From Chloroflexota bacterium (GTDB lineage Bacteria > Chloroflexota > Dehalococcoidia > Lucifugimonadales > SAR202-VII-2), in NCBI GenBank assembly GCA_003228115.1, contig QEVV01000002.1, positions 434,001-498,000 of the forward strand: 64,000 nt of DNA, in the 5' to 3' direction. The position numbers and the translations under genes were made by a program. Numbering within the stretch: the first letter of the stretch is position 1; each line of letters starts with the position of its first letter. The notes beneath the pieces are model-generated. The model was given only the letters and a program-made list of their open reading frames with translations. It searched no databases and was not told the origin of the DNA. Of the stretch, positions 17,992 through 26,555 are shown piece after piece.

Positions 17992-18858
17992 CTATACTTG
18001 CGCGTCGACTTCTTGTCTCCACTTGATGACGCGGCGCTCTGCAAAGAGAACGGCCCAGTTGAATACGAAACCGATGGCGCCGAAGAGCACGATGATGAAA
18101 TAGACCTCTGTTGTAGCCAGGACTTGTTGTGCCCTGGCCAGGGAAAAGCCAAGGCCGTCCTGTGCCCCTACCAACTCCACTGCTACCAGCAAAATGAGGG
18201 CGATGGCGGCGGCGTAACGGGCCCCGGTGAAGGCGTAAGGCAGCATGGAGTAGAACACAACCTTGGTGAGAATATCCCATTGGCCTCTGCCGTAGACTTT
18301 CATGACCCGAATGAACAACGGGTCCACGTTCCGTACGCCTGCGTGAGTATTGATGTAGATGGAGAAGAAGCAGGCGTAGCCGATGATGGCAACCTTGGCA
18401 ACTTCTCCGAAACCGAACCAGATGATTGCAATTGGGATGAGGGCAAGGGCTGGAATAGGCCGGACTAGCTCAATGAATGATCCCGCTGTGTCGTCGATTG
18501 CTTTCCACCAGGCGGCGATCATACCAATGGGCACGGCCACTGCGATGGCCGCGAAATAGCCGATCAGGGCGCGCCTGATGCTTATGAGTGCATGACTCCA
18601 CAATGGGTCTTGAGTAGGTGAGTTAATGGTCATGGAATGCCATCCGGCTGCCAAGACCGAACTGTGTGGGACATCGAAGTCGAAGCCTATGGGCCTGGGG
18701 ACAAGGTAGCTCGTGTCCTTGAGCACGGCGATGACCTGCCAAATACCCACGAGTACAACGATAGTAAAGACGGTACGGAACAGCCGAGAGGCGTAAAGGG
18801 CCCGCAACACCTTGATTCCGGGAAAGGCGTTTTTGCGGGTGTCTAATGATAGGCTCAT
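17992..18858 (-). CDS. ABC transporter permease, TauC/SsuC type
   Basis: The 288-residue protein has about six hydrophobic helices and the BPD_transp_1 fold. The EAA-like loop that contacts the ATPase lies around 190-215 (VRNVDPLFIRVMKVYGRGQW), and the segment IRRALIGYFAAIAVAVPIGM is typical of the taurine/sulfonate/nitrate importer group. With the ATPase (18 bp upstream) and the lipoprotein it forms a complete importer. Related systems carry sulfonates, nitrate, pyrimidine precursors, riboflavin and other small molecules, so substrate is open; the surrounding hyu genes make a cyclic amide or amino-acid derivative the reasonable guess. Confidence 0.9.
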   Translation of the reverse strand: MSLSLDTRKNAFPGIKVLRALYASRLFRTVFTIVVLVGIWQVIAVLKDTSYLVPRPIGFDFDVPHSSVLAAGWHSMTINSPTQDPLWSHALISIRRALIGYFAAIAVAVPIGMIAAWWKAIDDTAGSFIELVRPIPALALIPIAIIWFGFGEVAKVAIIGYACFFSIYINTHAGVRNVDPLFIRVMKVYGRGQWDILTKVVFYSMLPYAFTGARYAAAIALILLVAVELVGAQDGLGFSLARAQQVLATTEVYFIIVLFGAIGFVFNWAVLFAERRVIKWRQEVDAQV

Positions 18859-18876
18859 AAGGAATTCCCGCCTGGG

Positions 18877-19647
18877 TTAGACGTTGAGGGCCTTAACGGC
18901 CTCATCGCGAACAAGGCCCCATAGCTCCGCTTCCAATTCGGCGAACCGCGCCGCCGCCTGAACGTCCCGTGTGCTTCGGGGCCTGGGAACATCTATGTCG
19001 ACAATGGCCTTGACGACACCTGGCCGGGCGGTGAGCACCACAACCCGGTCCGCTAGCAGAACGGCCTCTTCAATGCTGTGCGTAACGAAGAGCACGGTCT
19101 TGCGGTCCCGCTCCCAGATCCGCAGCAACTCTTCTTGAAGAAGGACTCTGGTCTGGGCATCGAGAGCGCCAAAGGGTTCGTCCATGAGGAGGACTTCAGG
19201 GTCGATGGCCAAGGCCCGCGCCAAACCAACGCGCTGCTGCATGCCGCCCGATAGCTGGTGGGGATAGGCCTTTTCGAACCCCGTGAGGTTCAGGAGGTTT
19301 ATGTACTCCTGGGCTATTCGCTCGGCCTCCGCCTTCGGAGTGCCGATGGCGGCCAAGCCAAGGGTGATGTTCTTCATCACAGAGAACCAAGGTAAGAGCG
19401 CGGCTTGCTGGAACACGTAGCCGAAATTCTTTCCCTTCCCGCCATCGGCGAAGCGGTGCAGCTTGGCTTCTCCGCCTGCTGGAGTCAGCAGGTTGGCAAG
19501 GACGGAGAGCATCGTGGTCTTGCCGCACCCACTGGGTCCCAGGAGGACCACGAATTCATGCTGCTCCACGGTCAGACTTACGTCGTGAAGAGCGACGAGG
19601 TCGCCGAACTTCACTGTCAGGTTGTTGATCTCGATGGCAGTGGCCAT
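18877..19647 (-). CDS. ABC transporter ATP-binding protein, TauB/SsuB type
   Basis: The 256-residue ATPase has Walker A GPSGCGKTT (37-45), Q-loop FQQAALLPW, signature LSGGMQQR, Walker B VLLMDEPFGALD and H-loop VTHSIEEA, the full set for an active import ATPase of the nitrate/sulfonate/taurine branch. The start at 19647 (MATAIEINNLTVKFGD) is chosen because homology starts there and a GGGAGA site precedes it; 33 upstream codons of open frame are not family-like. The permease follows after 18 bp. The substrate-binding lipoprotein gene ends 155 bp upstream. Confidence 0.93.
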   Translation of the reverse strand: MATAIEINNLTVKFGDLVALHDVSLTVEQHEFVVLLGPSGCGKTTMLSVLANLLTPAGGEAKLHRFADGGKGKNFGYVFQQAALLPWFSVMKNITLGLAAIGTPKAEAERIAQEYINLLNLTGFEKAYPHQLSGGMQQRVGLARALAIDPEVLLMDEPFGALDAQTRVLLQEELLRIWERDRKTVLFVTHSIEEAVLLADRVVVLTARPGVVKAIVDIDVPRPRSTRDVQAAARFAELEAELWGLVRDEAVKALNV

Positions 19648-19802
19648 ACTGCTGGTCTCCCACACACTAAACCGACCGCAACCCTCATGCGCCACTCCTG
19701 GCGCACAAGGGCTGAGGCGGGTTGTCCTTAGGCGGTTTTGCCGCATCTACGGCAGCGGACCCATGTCCGATACCTTGGGCGTTGGCCCTTGGGTGGATAG
19801 CT

Positions 19803-20873
19803 CTACGGGTTAACAAGCTCCAAATTGCGCACGAACCGCATGTCGAACAGGTCTTCGTCCGGGAGCGGCGGCGTGGTCAGGCTCCCGGCTTGGTTCAGCA
19901 ACTGCTGCGTTTTCTGCAACTGGCCCGCAGGGAACCGGCCGTTCAGGCTTCCGGGAGCAAGCTTCGCCTTGTTGATAACCGCAACATCCGTGTTGGTCCA
20001 CTCGGCGATGATCTCCCGCACTCGCGGGCGGTTCTCCTCTTTCCATCCCCAGTACTGGGCGTTGATGGTGGCCGTGACGAACCGCTGCAATTCCTCGGTC
20101 TTGGTCGCAATCGTATTTTCCATTGCCAGGGACGGTGTTGCCAAGACGATGTCATCCATCCCCATGGCGTCCTCGAAGGTCCAGATGACGTTCAAGGGCT
20201 TGCCGAACTCGGCGATGCTCGCCTCGTTGGCCAAGCTGAAGAACGGCTCGATGAAGATGCCTACGTCCGACCGGCCGGTCACCAAACCGGAGTATGCCTC
20301 CTGGAAGGGCAAGCCTACCAAGTCCACGTCATCGAGCAGGCCATTGCTGTCCAGGTACGTGTGGGCGATGGTCCAGGCGAAGGAGCCCTCAGCAAACATG
20401 TTCACCGTCTTGCCCCGGACATCTGCCAGGGTTTCAATGCCGGAGTTCGGCAGTGCAGCGTACCAGTTGTTGTAGTCCTCTCTGGTGTTGTGCCCAGCCG
20501 AGATCAGCTTGACAGGTTGCCCCTGGGGCCTTCCCAGCATCGGCGTGGTGAAGGCGCCTAGGATGGCGTCAACTTCTCCGGCCAGCAGCAGGGTGTTCAG
20601 GTCGCCGAAGCCGCCGGTGAAAACAAATTCAACGTCCAGACCTGCTCTGTCATAAAAGCCCTCTGACTGAGCTACGAAAGGACCCCATTCCGTGCTGACG
20701 AAAGAGAGCAGTCCATACTTCATAGACAGCCGTTCCACCGTAGGCGTGGGCGCCGGGCCGGAAGACTGCGTAGGGGCCGCCGTGGCGGTGGGGTCGCTGC
20801 TGCAAGCCGCCGCCAGGAGCACGGCCATCATTCCTAGAACTAGTGCCGCCAACTTCTTGTGCTGCATATCCAC
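19803..20873 (-). CDS. ABC transporter substrate-binding lipoprotein, NMT1/THI5-like
   Basis: The 356-residue protein begins with a lipoprotein signal: a lysine pair, a hydrophobic stretch and LLAAAC with Cys at 24, followed by a Thr/Pro-rich linker. The mature part is the NMT1/TauA fold (LSMKYGLLSFVSTEWGPFVA; VEFVFTGGFGDLNTLLLAGE; PVKLISAGHNTREDYNNWY), used for taurine, sulfonates, nitrate, pyrimidine precursors and related compounds. It would be anchored outside the membrane and deliver substrate to the permease and ATPase encoded next. It is the first gene of the transporter unit, preceded by the HyuB remnant. Substrate is not deducible from sequence. Confidence 0.9.
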   Translation of the reverse strand: MDMQHKKLAALVLGMMAVLLAAACSSDPTATAAPTQSSGPAPTPTVERLSMKYGLLSFVSTEWGPFVAQSEGFYDRAGLDVEFVFTGGFGDLNTLLLAGEVDAILGAFTTPMLGRPQGQPVKLISAGHNTREDYNNWYAALPNSGIETLADVRGKTVNMFAEGSFAWTIAHTYLDSNGLLDDVDLVGLPFQEAYSGLVTGRSDVGIFIEPFFSLANEASIAEFGKPLNVIWTFEDAMGMDDIVLATPSLAMENTIATKTEELQRFVTATINAQYWGWKEENRPRVREIIAEWTNTDVAVINKAKLAPGSLNGRFPAGQLQKTQQLLNQAGSLTTPPLPDEDLFDMRFVRNLELVNP

Positions 20874-21021
20874 CTCAGCCAGAACTATGGAATTTCATCC
20901 AGCGTGCCCAGGGTGGGCCGCTGCGACATACGATACCATATCTTGTCGAGTAGCAGGCCTTTCAGTGTTGTTCACCGCCATGCTGGCCTATGCGATAAGG
21001 CGATCTCGCCCAGGATAGTCT

Positions 21022-21252
21022 TTAATGGTGTCGAAAATCGTCATTCCAGGGTCGGAAGGGAACTGTGGGCCCAGTGGTTCGGAGCTGTCGGCGTCGTTCT
21101 GCCGTTGCGTCTCTGTCGATTTCCAGCGAGTCCCTGTCCAGCACTACGCCATAATCTTGTAGGGCTCCGTCAATCGACACGTATTCGTCGAGAAGGTGTT
21201 CCCGCACCTAGTAAGGGCCACGCTTGTCCAGGATCACAGTGGCGAAATCCCG
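21022..21252 (-). pseudogene. HyuB remnant: N-terminal scrap joined to C-terminal tail
   Basis: In a single reading frame the reverse strand reads RDFATVILDK, then RGPY, a TAG stop, then VREHLLDEYVSIDGALQDYG and about 40 more residues. The first ten residues match the N-terminal CRDFATVIMDSQ region of the neighbouring HyuBs, and the rest matches their last 60 residues (RDPELVREDVIDEYVSFEGA). Some 500 codons between are missing, and the joined frame carries a stop where Leu or Met is expected. This is the relic of an eighth HyuB, removed by internal deletion. It lies just downstream of the intact hyuB at 21308 and is most like that gene. Confidence 0.8.
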
Positions 21253-21307
21253 CGTTCATGCGCGGACCTACCTTTGGGTTGCAGGGTCGAAATTGGGAGG
21301 GGATGGG

Positions 21308-23083
21308 TCATCTGAAGCGCCCCGGCACTGAGGGAAAGGCACCGGCTCGACGGCGTTGCCGGTGCTCTTCGGTCGCGGCAGCGTCGATTTCAAGAGTTTC
21401 TTCGTCTAAAGCGACGCCGTAGTCCCGAAGTGCACCTTCGAATGACACGTACTCGTCAATGACGTCTTCTCGCACAAGTTCCGGGTCGCGGCTCATGGGG
21501 TTCCCCCATCCTCCGCCGCCGCCCCGCTCGACGCTCATGCCCTCCCCAGCATTGAGGTACTCTTCCCGAGGCTGGCCGGGTGGCAGTTCCTTATCGGGAC
21601 GGTCGACATACAGGAAAGAAAGCTTGTTGGGAGCGCCGGGCAGGCCGCCGCATAATCCGGGAGCGGGGTTGGCCCCACCTAGGACAAGGGCGTTACCTCT
21701 TGTTGAATGGCCAACGGCCTTAACGACAGTGCGGATGCCGCAACCGCCCCTCCACTCGCCGGGCCCCGCTGTGTCCTGAATGAACTCCCGAGACTCCACC
21801 TGCTCAGGGAATTGAAATTCGAACATTTCCGGCGTTGTGTAGGGCATGCCGCCACGGATGTTGGAGCCACCGCCCCAGCCATCGAGCCCGTGTGTTGCCC
21901 CCGGTCCGCCATGCAATCCAATGAAGGACATGGCCTGATAGGCCGCGTTGTCACGCGGGTCTGCGCCGGTGAAGGTGAAGAATATGCGGGTGTCCCATGG
22001 TGCGCCGACGCGTTCAGGAATGATCTGGGCCAGAGCAATGGTCACGGCCTGGGTGATCTCAGCGCCGGGGTGCAACGTACAAACACCCGTGGGCGCAGCG
22101 TCGTAAGGGTTGACCACGCTGCCCAGCGGCAAGTTTAGTTCCACCACACGGAACAGCCCATCGTTCTTGGGAATGGATTCGTCGAGTGCGCTGGATAGCC
22201 CAAGAAATATGTAGCCCAGAGAGTTGCCTAAGCCGCTGTTGGCAAAGCCAAGGGTCTCTTTATCGGTGCCGCTGAAGTCCATGGTGAGGTGGTCGCCATC
22301 GACGATGAGGCGAACGTGCACTTTGACGTCGCGGGCATCGTAGCCGTCAGAGTCCATGTAGGCCGCGCCCTCATAGACGCCGTCCTTCCAGCTTGCCACC
22401 TCTGCCCGGAACAATCGCTCGGCGTAGTCAAGGGAGTAGTCAGCGGCCTCCGTGACAGCCAATGCGCCGTACTTCTCAATGAGGCTTAGGATTCGGGCCT
22501 CTCCCACATGGCAGGCGGAGAGCATCGCATTGATATCCCCAATGGTCCAAGCCTTGAACCGGCAGTTTCGCAGGAGCCAGTCCATGCGGGCCTTGTTGGG
22601 CACGCCGGCCTCATGCAGCTTGAGGGGCGGAAAGCGGAGCCCCTCTTCCATGATTTCAGTAGCGTCGAGATAGATGCCGCTGACTCGTGCTCCGCCCCCT
22701 GTGGCGTCGGGGAGGTGAGCTCGGGCCCCTATCAAGAAAAGCAAGTTGCCCTCGTGGAAGACGGGCATTGCCAGGGTGGTGTCCCCCAGATGAGACCCGC
22801 CGCGATAGGGGTCATTGTTTATGACAACATCGCCAGCGTGAAAGTCGTCGGGGTAATCCTCGAGGATGGCCTGGACCGAGTGTTTGGTGGCGGCCATCAG
22901 CGATGGCGCTCCCAGCCCTTGGGCGATCAGCTGCCCCTGGCTGTCCATGATGACCGTGGCGAAGTCCCGGCACTCGTTGACCGCGGGCGACCGGCTGGTC
23001 CGCTCAATGGCGAGCGTCATTTCCTTGGCGATAGTCGTGAGGGCGTTGCGGATGATCTCCAGCGTTATGCTGTCGACGCTCAT
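21308..23083 (-). CDS. HyuB-type hydantoinase/oxoprolinase subunit
   Basis: A 591-residue HyuB with MSVDSITLEIIRNALTTIAK at the start, NNDPYRGGSHLGDTTLAMPVF, DFSGTDKETLGFANSGLGN and the C-terminal RGGGGGWGNPMSRDPELVRE. It belongs to the same subgroup as the 14247 and 16106 proteins but is clearly more distant from each than they are from each other. It starts 21 bp after the N-acyl-D-amino-acid deacylase gene, so the two are almost certainly cotranscribed. No HyuA is adjacent; the closest upstream one is at 26556. Ring opening ahead of deacylation is a possible shared role, by inference only. Confidence 0.88.
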   Translation of the reverse strand: MSVDSITLEIIRNALTTIAKEMTLAIERTSRSPAVNECRDFATVIMDSQGQLIAQGLGAPSLMAATKHSVQAILEDYPDDFHAGDVVINNDPYRGGSHLGDTTLAMPVFHEGNLLFLIGARAHLPDATGGGARVSGIYLDATEIMEEGLRFPPLKLHEAGVPNKARMDWLLRNCRFKAWTIGDINAMLSACHVGEARILSLIEKYGALAVTEAADYSLDYAERLFRAEVASWKDGVYEGAAYMDSDGYDARDVKVHVRLIVDGDHLTMDFSGTDKETLGFANSGLGNSLGYIFLGLSSALDESIPKNDGLFRVVELNLPLGSVVNPYDAAPTGVCTLHPGAEITQAVTIALAQIIPERVGAPWDTRIFFTFTGADPRDNAAYQAMSFIGLHGGPGATHGLDGWGGGSNIRGGMPYTTPEMFEFQFPEQVESREFIQDTAGPGEWRGGCGIRTVVKAVGHSTRGNALVLGGANPAPGLCGGLPGAPNKLSFLYVDRPDKELPPGQPREEYLNAGEGMSVERGGGGGWGNPMSRDPELVREDVIDEYVSFEGALRDYGVALDEETLEIDAAATEEHRQRRRAGAFPSVPGRFR

Positions 23084-23104
23084 AGCCTCACCTCGCTCCT
23101 CTGC

Positions 23105-24811
23105 CTACTTCCCGTTCGTCCCGTTGTGGGCCTCATACCAGGAGTTGCGCAGCACGCGCCCAGGCCTGGCAGAAGTCACTTCGCCGTTCTCAGCGATGAC
23201 CTGCCCGTTCACGATGGTGTAGTACACGCCGGTGGACTTCTGGATCATACGGGTAGTGCCGCCGGGGTAATCGTTGGTGTACTCAGGCTCCAGTGCACCG
23301 ATCGTTTCAGGGTCGAAAAGGGTAAGGTCGGCGAACCAGCCTGGCCGTATGAGGCCCCTGTCACGAAGCCCGAAGATATTAGCCACCATGAAGGATAGCT
23401 TGTTGACCGCAGCTTCCAAGGTCATGAGCTTCCGTTTCCGTACCCACTCCGCAAGCAGGAAGGTGCAGTAGCCGAAAGAGGCGTCGAAGGCCACGTGAGC
23501 TCCTGCGTCGGACACGCCAATCAGCACATAGGGGCTGCGAAGGATTTCGCCGACAGCGTTGTCGTCCCCGTGGCTCACGTTCCGCTGGAACATGGTCTCG
23601 AACTCTTCTTCTATGACCAGGTCGAGGAAAGCGTCCAGCGCATCTTTGCCCTGCTCGCGGGCCATTTCTCCGACAGTCTTGCCCTTCAGGTGCTGATTCT
23701 TCGGCAGGACAGGGCCGATGATGTCGAAGAGATCAAACCAAGTTGGTGCGTTGGGGTCCCAAGGGATTTCCCCAAAGGCCTCCCTCAGCTTGTCTCTCCC
23801 CTCTGTTGTGGAGAACGCCTCTATGCGCGCCTCCATGGGCTGGCGCATCAGCTCTCGCCAGGTGGGGGACTCGTCGAAGGCCTGGGCGTTGCGCATGTTG
23901 AAGCGGCGCACCAAGGGGTTGGCATTGGTCAGGCCAAAGGGCCTCACTCCACTGGCGAACGACTCTTCCAGCTTGTCCAACTGGGCGCGCCACTTGTTGG
24001 GAGCGTTCCACATGTGCAGCACTACCTGCCACAGGACCGGCCTGTTGGATGCTTTGGCGATCTGGGCGTACCAGTCGATGTCCTCAATGGCGGGGTTGCC
24101 CCGGATGGCTTCAATGACACCGGTGTTGAACTCGCCGACGGTCCCCGCTAGGGCCAGTACCTCTTCGGTTGTGGCCATGCGGCTGGCCACGGGCTTGCCG
24201 TCCAGGCGCATGTGCCGGGGGTTCTGGTTGGTTGTAAAGCCAATGGCGCCAGCGCGCATAGCATCGCGCACCGCTTCCTTCATCTCCTCAATCTCAGCGG
24301 GTGTTGCCTCGCGTTCTGAGGACTCTTCTCCCATGACGTATTGGCGTATGGCGCAATGGCCCACATGGGAGGCGACATTGACGCCGAGGTTCTTGTCGAG
24401 GTTGTCCAGGTACTGGCCTACGCTGCCCCACTGCCAGTCCACGGCGGTCTCCAGGACTTCGCGAGGGATCGCTTCAACTCTCGATAGGCTGCTGACCAGC
24501 GCAGGGCGGTCCTCCGGCTTGCAGGGCATGAGGCTGAGGCCGCAATTGCCAGTGACCACAGAGGTAACGCCGTGGAACGGAGATGACGTGGCCATGGGGT
24601 CCCAGAGGAGATGGGCGTCCATGTGGGTGTGGTGGTCGATGAAACCGGGCGAAAGGACCAGACCGTCCGCATTGATCACGCGCTTCGCGCTGTCCCCTAT
24701 CTTGCCGATCTCGGCGATGCGGCCGTCCTGTACAGCGACATCTCCGGAGAACGCCGGCAGTCCAGAGCCATCGATTATCTTTGCGTTCTTTATCACCAAG
24801 TCGTAAGCCAT
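23105..24811 (-). CDS. N-acyl-D-amino-acid deacylase family amidohydrolase
   Basis: The 568-residue protein is an amidohydrolase of the D-aminoacylase/dihydroorotase-like group. It begins with the small beta-sandwich (MAYDLVIKNAKIIDGSGLPA), followed by GLVLSPGFIDHHTHMDAHLL with the HxH metal pair near residue 60, and VTGNCGLSLMPC, the GNCG element typical of D-aminoacylases. Later come SHVGHCAIR and the metal aspartate in GVSDAGAHVAFD. Known members hydrolyse N-acyl-D-amino acids to the free D-amino acid or act on related amides. Several proteins of this length are annotated only as amidohydrolases, so the exact substrate is uncertain. It lies between two hyuB genes on the minus strand. Confidence 0.85.
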   Translation of the reverse strand: MAYDLVIKNAKIIDGSGLPAFSGDVAVQDGRIAEIGKIGDSAKRVINADGLVLSPGFIDHHTHMDAHLLWDPMATSSPFHGVTSVVTGNCGLSLMPCKPEDRPALVSSLSRVEAIPREVLETAVDWQWGSVGQYLDNLDKNLGVNVASHVGHCAIRQYVMGEESSEREATPAEIEEMKEAVRDAMRAGAIGFTTNQNPRHMRLDGKPVASRMATTEEVLALAGTVGEFNTGVIEAIRGNPAIEDIDWYAQIAKASNRPVLWQVVLHMWNAPNKWRAQLDKLEESFASGVRPFGLTNANPLVRRFNMRNAQAFDESPTWRELMRQPMEARIEAFSTTEGRDKLREAFGEIPWDPNAPTWFDLFDIIGPVLPKNQHLKGKTVGEMAREQGKDALDAFLDLVIEEEFETMFQRNVSHGDDNAVGEILRSPYVLIGVSDAGAHVAFDASFGYCTFLLAEWVRKRKLMTLEAAVNKLSFMVANIFGLRDRGLIRPGWFADLTLFDPETIGALEPEYTNDYPGGTTRMIQKSTGVYYTIVNGQVIAENGEVTSARPGRVLRNSWYEAHNGTNGK

Positions 24812-24884
24812 CTCTGTCTCCTTTGCCCCTAGTTGTGGGCCAACCCCCTAGCTATGAAGCCCATTCCTACCAATTGCGGCCATT

Positions 24885-26552
24885 CTACCCGCGTTGGCCA
24901 TAGTCTCGCGCTGCTCCGGCCTGCGTTAGAAGTCCGTCTTCTACGTCAGCTTGTATGGAGGCAGTATCACGCAAGGCGGGATCCCCCCAGCCGCCGCCGC
25001 CGCCATAAACGACGTTCAGGCGCTCGTCCCCGTTCATCATTACCCTATGAGCTACCGCTCCGACGCCCAAGGTACGCTCCTCAGGGGTGCTGGCGCCGAT
25101 GACTATGGAATTGCCTGCACCAGCCTTGCCCCCATTGGCGCCGGGAGAGGCGTTCACGCCACCTTCCCCGAAGGCCGAGAGGAGCAGCCGGTAGCCGGGA
25201 AGGCGGAACACTTGTTTGATCGCCGGAGCGCCACGCTGTTGACCAGCCCCCGTGGAATCCGCCACGAACTCCCGTGATTCTACGAATAAGCCCATCTGGC
25301 TCTCCAATACCTCTACGGATGGCGCCTCCGCCCGGAGTAGGGCGGGCGAGCCATTGCCGTCTGCGTCGGAGGTGGCTGCCTGCCAGCCCAAGATTGGGTT
25401 GATGGCGTAAGTGTTGCCCCTTTTGCCCTCCACCCCGCCCAGCACAACGTAAGGGTCGATAGGAAAGCTTTGTTGGACGGCGTCCGGCGCAGCCTTACTC
25501 AGTGCTTCAGAGACGGCCTGGGCAATGCGAGGGCCGGTGTACCAGGTAGACAGACTGGTGCATGCTGGGTCCGCGGGATTCACGATGCTGCCCTCGGGCA
25601 GAGTGAAGCGCACATGCTGAAGTACCCCTTCGTTAAGGGGGGTTCCCTCTGGTAGAAGAGCGAGCAGCGGAAGGATCGCGAAGGCTGCGGTGTTGGCCTC
25701 GGGGCTGTTGAACGGCCCGGTAACCTTGGTGCTTGAGCCGCTGAAGTCCAGGTGGATTCCCTCGGACTCGATCTCTAACGTCACCGCGATTTCCACGTTT
25801 TCATTCTTGTTGTAGTCAGAGTCCAGGTATGCAGACCCCGTATGTGACCCGGTTGGGATGCCTTGCAATGCTGATTGCAAAAGCCGACTCGTTTGCTCCT
25901 TGGCTAGGTTGGAGGCAGCATCAATCCCAGGCGCGCCATGTTGCTTCACTAAGTCCAGGAGCCGGGCACGCCCGTGGCGGCCAGCAGCGACGATAGCCTT
26001 GATATCGCTCTCGTAAGTGCTAGGCGTGCGGCTGTTGGCCTTGAGCCTCCGTAGAATGTCCGGATAGACTGTCCCGTCCCGGGCGGCAAGGACACCAGGA
26101 ATAATGTCGCCTTCTTGGTAGACCTCCCAGGCCAAGGGATAGACGCCGCTGAGACCGGCCCCCGCTACGTCCGTGAAGCGAGCCCGCCCAGCGGCCGCCC
26201 AACGTGGAGCCCCTTCATCGAAAACGACCGTAGCGAAGGTAATGTCCGGGAGCGCTCCGCCCCCTTTGTACGGGTCGTTGATCATGATCGTGTCGCCGTC
26301 GACCAAGCCGCCAGCCTCGAATACGGCGAGACCTTGCATGGTTGATGCTTTCAAAGGGACGAAGTGGGCAGGGTGGTGCACATCGGCTGCAATGATGCTT
26401 CCGCCACTCCTGAGGTCGATCAGGGCCATGGCGAAATCAGCGAATCCAGCTTGTGCTGCAGACTCAGCGCCTCGGCGGTAGACCGCGGTCATTTCCGCAG
26501 CTACGGACCGCAGGTGATTGCCTAGGATTTGAAGGGATATGGGGTCTGCCAT
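24885..26552 (-). CDS. HyuB-type hydantoinase/oxoprolinase subunit paired with HyuA
   Basis: At 555 residues this is the shortest intact HyuB and a divergent one. Its metal-site region reads INDPYKGGGALPDITFATVVF, where other copies have GGSHLGD or GATHQND; the His is therefore absent at that place. It keeps DFSGSSTKVTGPFNSPEAN and YGGGGGWGDPALRD. The start is 3 bp after the stop of the HyuA gene, giving one tightly coupled HyuA-HyuB pair. The 73-bp gap to the deacylase gene downstream... in transcription the deacylase lies just upstream of the next hyuB, so this pair and the deacylase form one run of genes. Confidence 0.85.
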   Translation of the reverse strand: MADPISLQILGNHLRSVAAEMTAVYRRGAESAAQAGFADFAMALIDLRSGGSIIAADVHHPAHFVPLKASTMQGLAVFEAGGLVDGDTIMINDPYKGGGALPDITFATVVFDEGAPRWAAAGRARFTDVAGAGLSGVYPLAWEVYQEGDIIPGVLAARDGTVYPDILRRLKANSRTPSTYESDIKAIVAAGRHGRARLLDLVKQHGAPGIDAASNLAKEQTSRLLQSALQGIPTGSHTGSAYLDSDYNKNENVEIAVTLEIESEGIHLDFSGSSTKVTGPFNSPEANTAAFAILPLLALLPEGTPLNEGVLQHVRFTLPEGSIVNPADPACTSLSTWYTGPRIAQAVSEALSKAAPDAVQQSFPIDPYVVLGGVEGKRGNTYAINPILGWQAATSDADGNGSPALLRAEAPSVEVLESQMGLFVESREFVADSTGAGQQRGAPAIKQVFRLPGYRLLLSAFGEGGVNASPGANGGKAGAGNSIVIGASTPEERTLGVGAVAHRVMMNGDERLNVVYGGGGGWGDPALRDTASIQADVEDGLLTQAGAARDYGQRG

Positions 26553-26555
26553 CGG

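Noticed and set aside
17968..18280. N-terminal extension of the hyuB at 16106
   Set aside because: It runs into the permease gene, has no ribosome-binding site at the nearest ATG, and lacks homology before the GTG at 17914.
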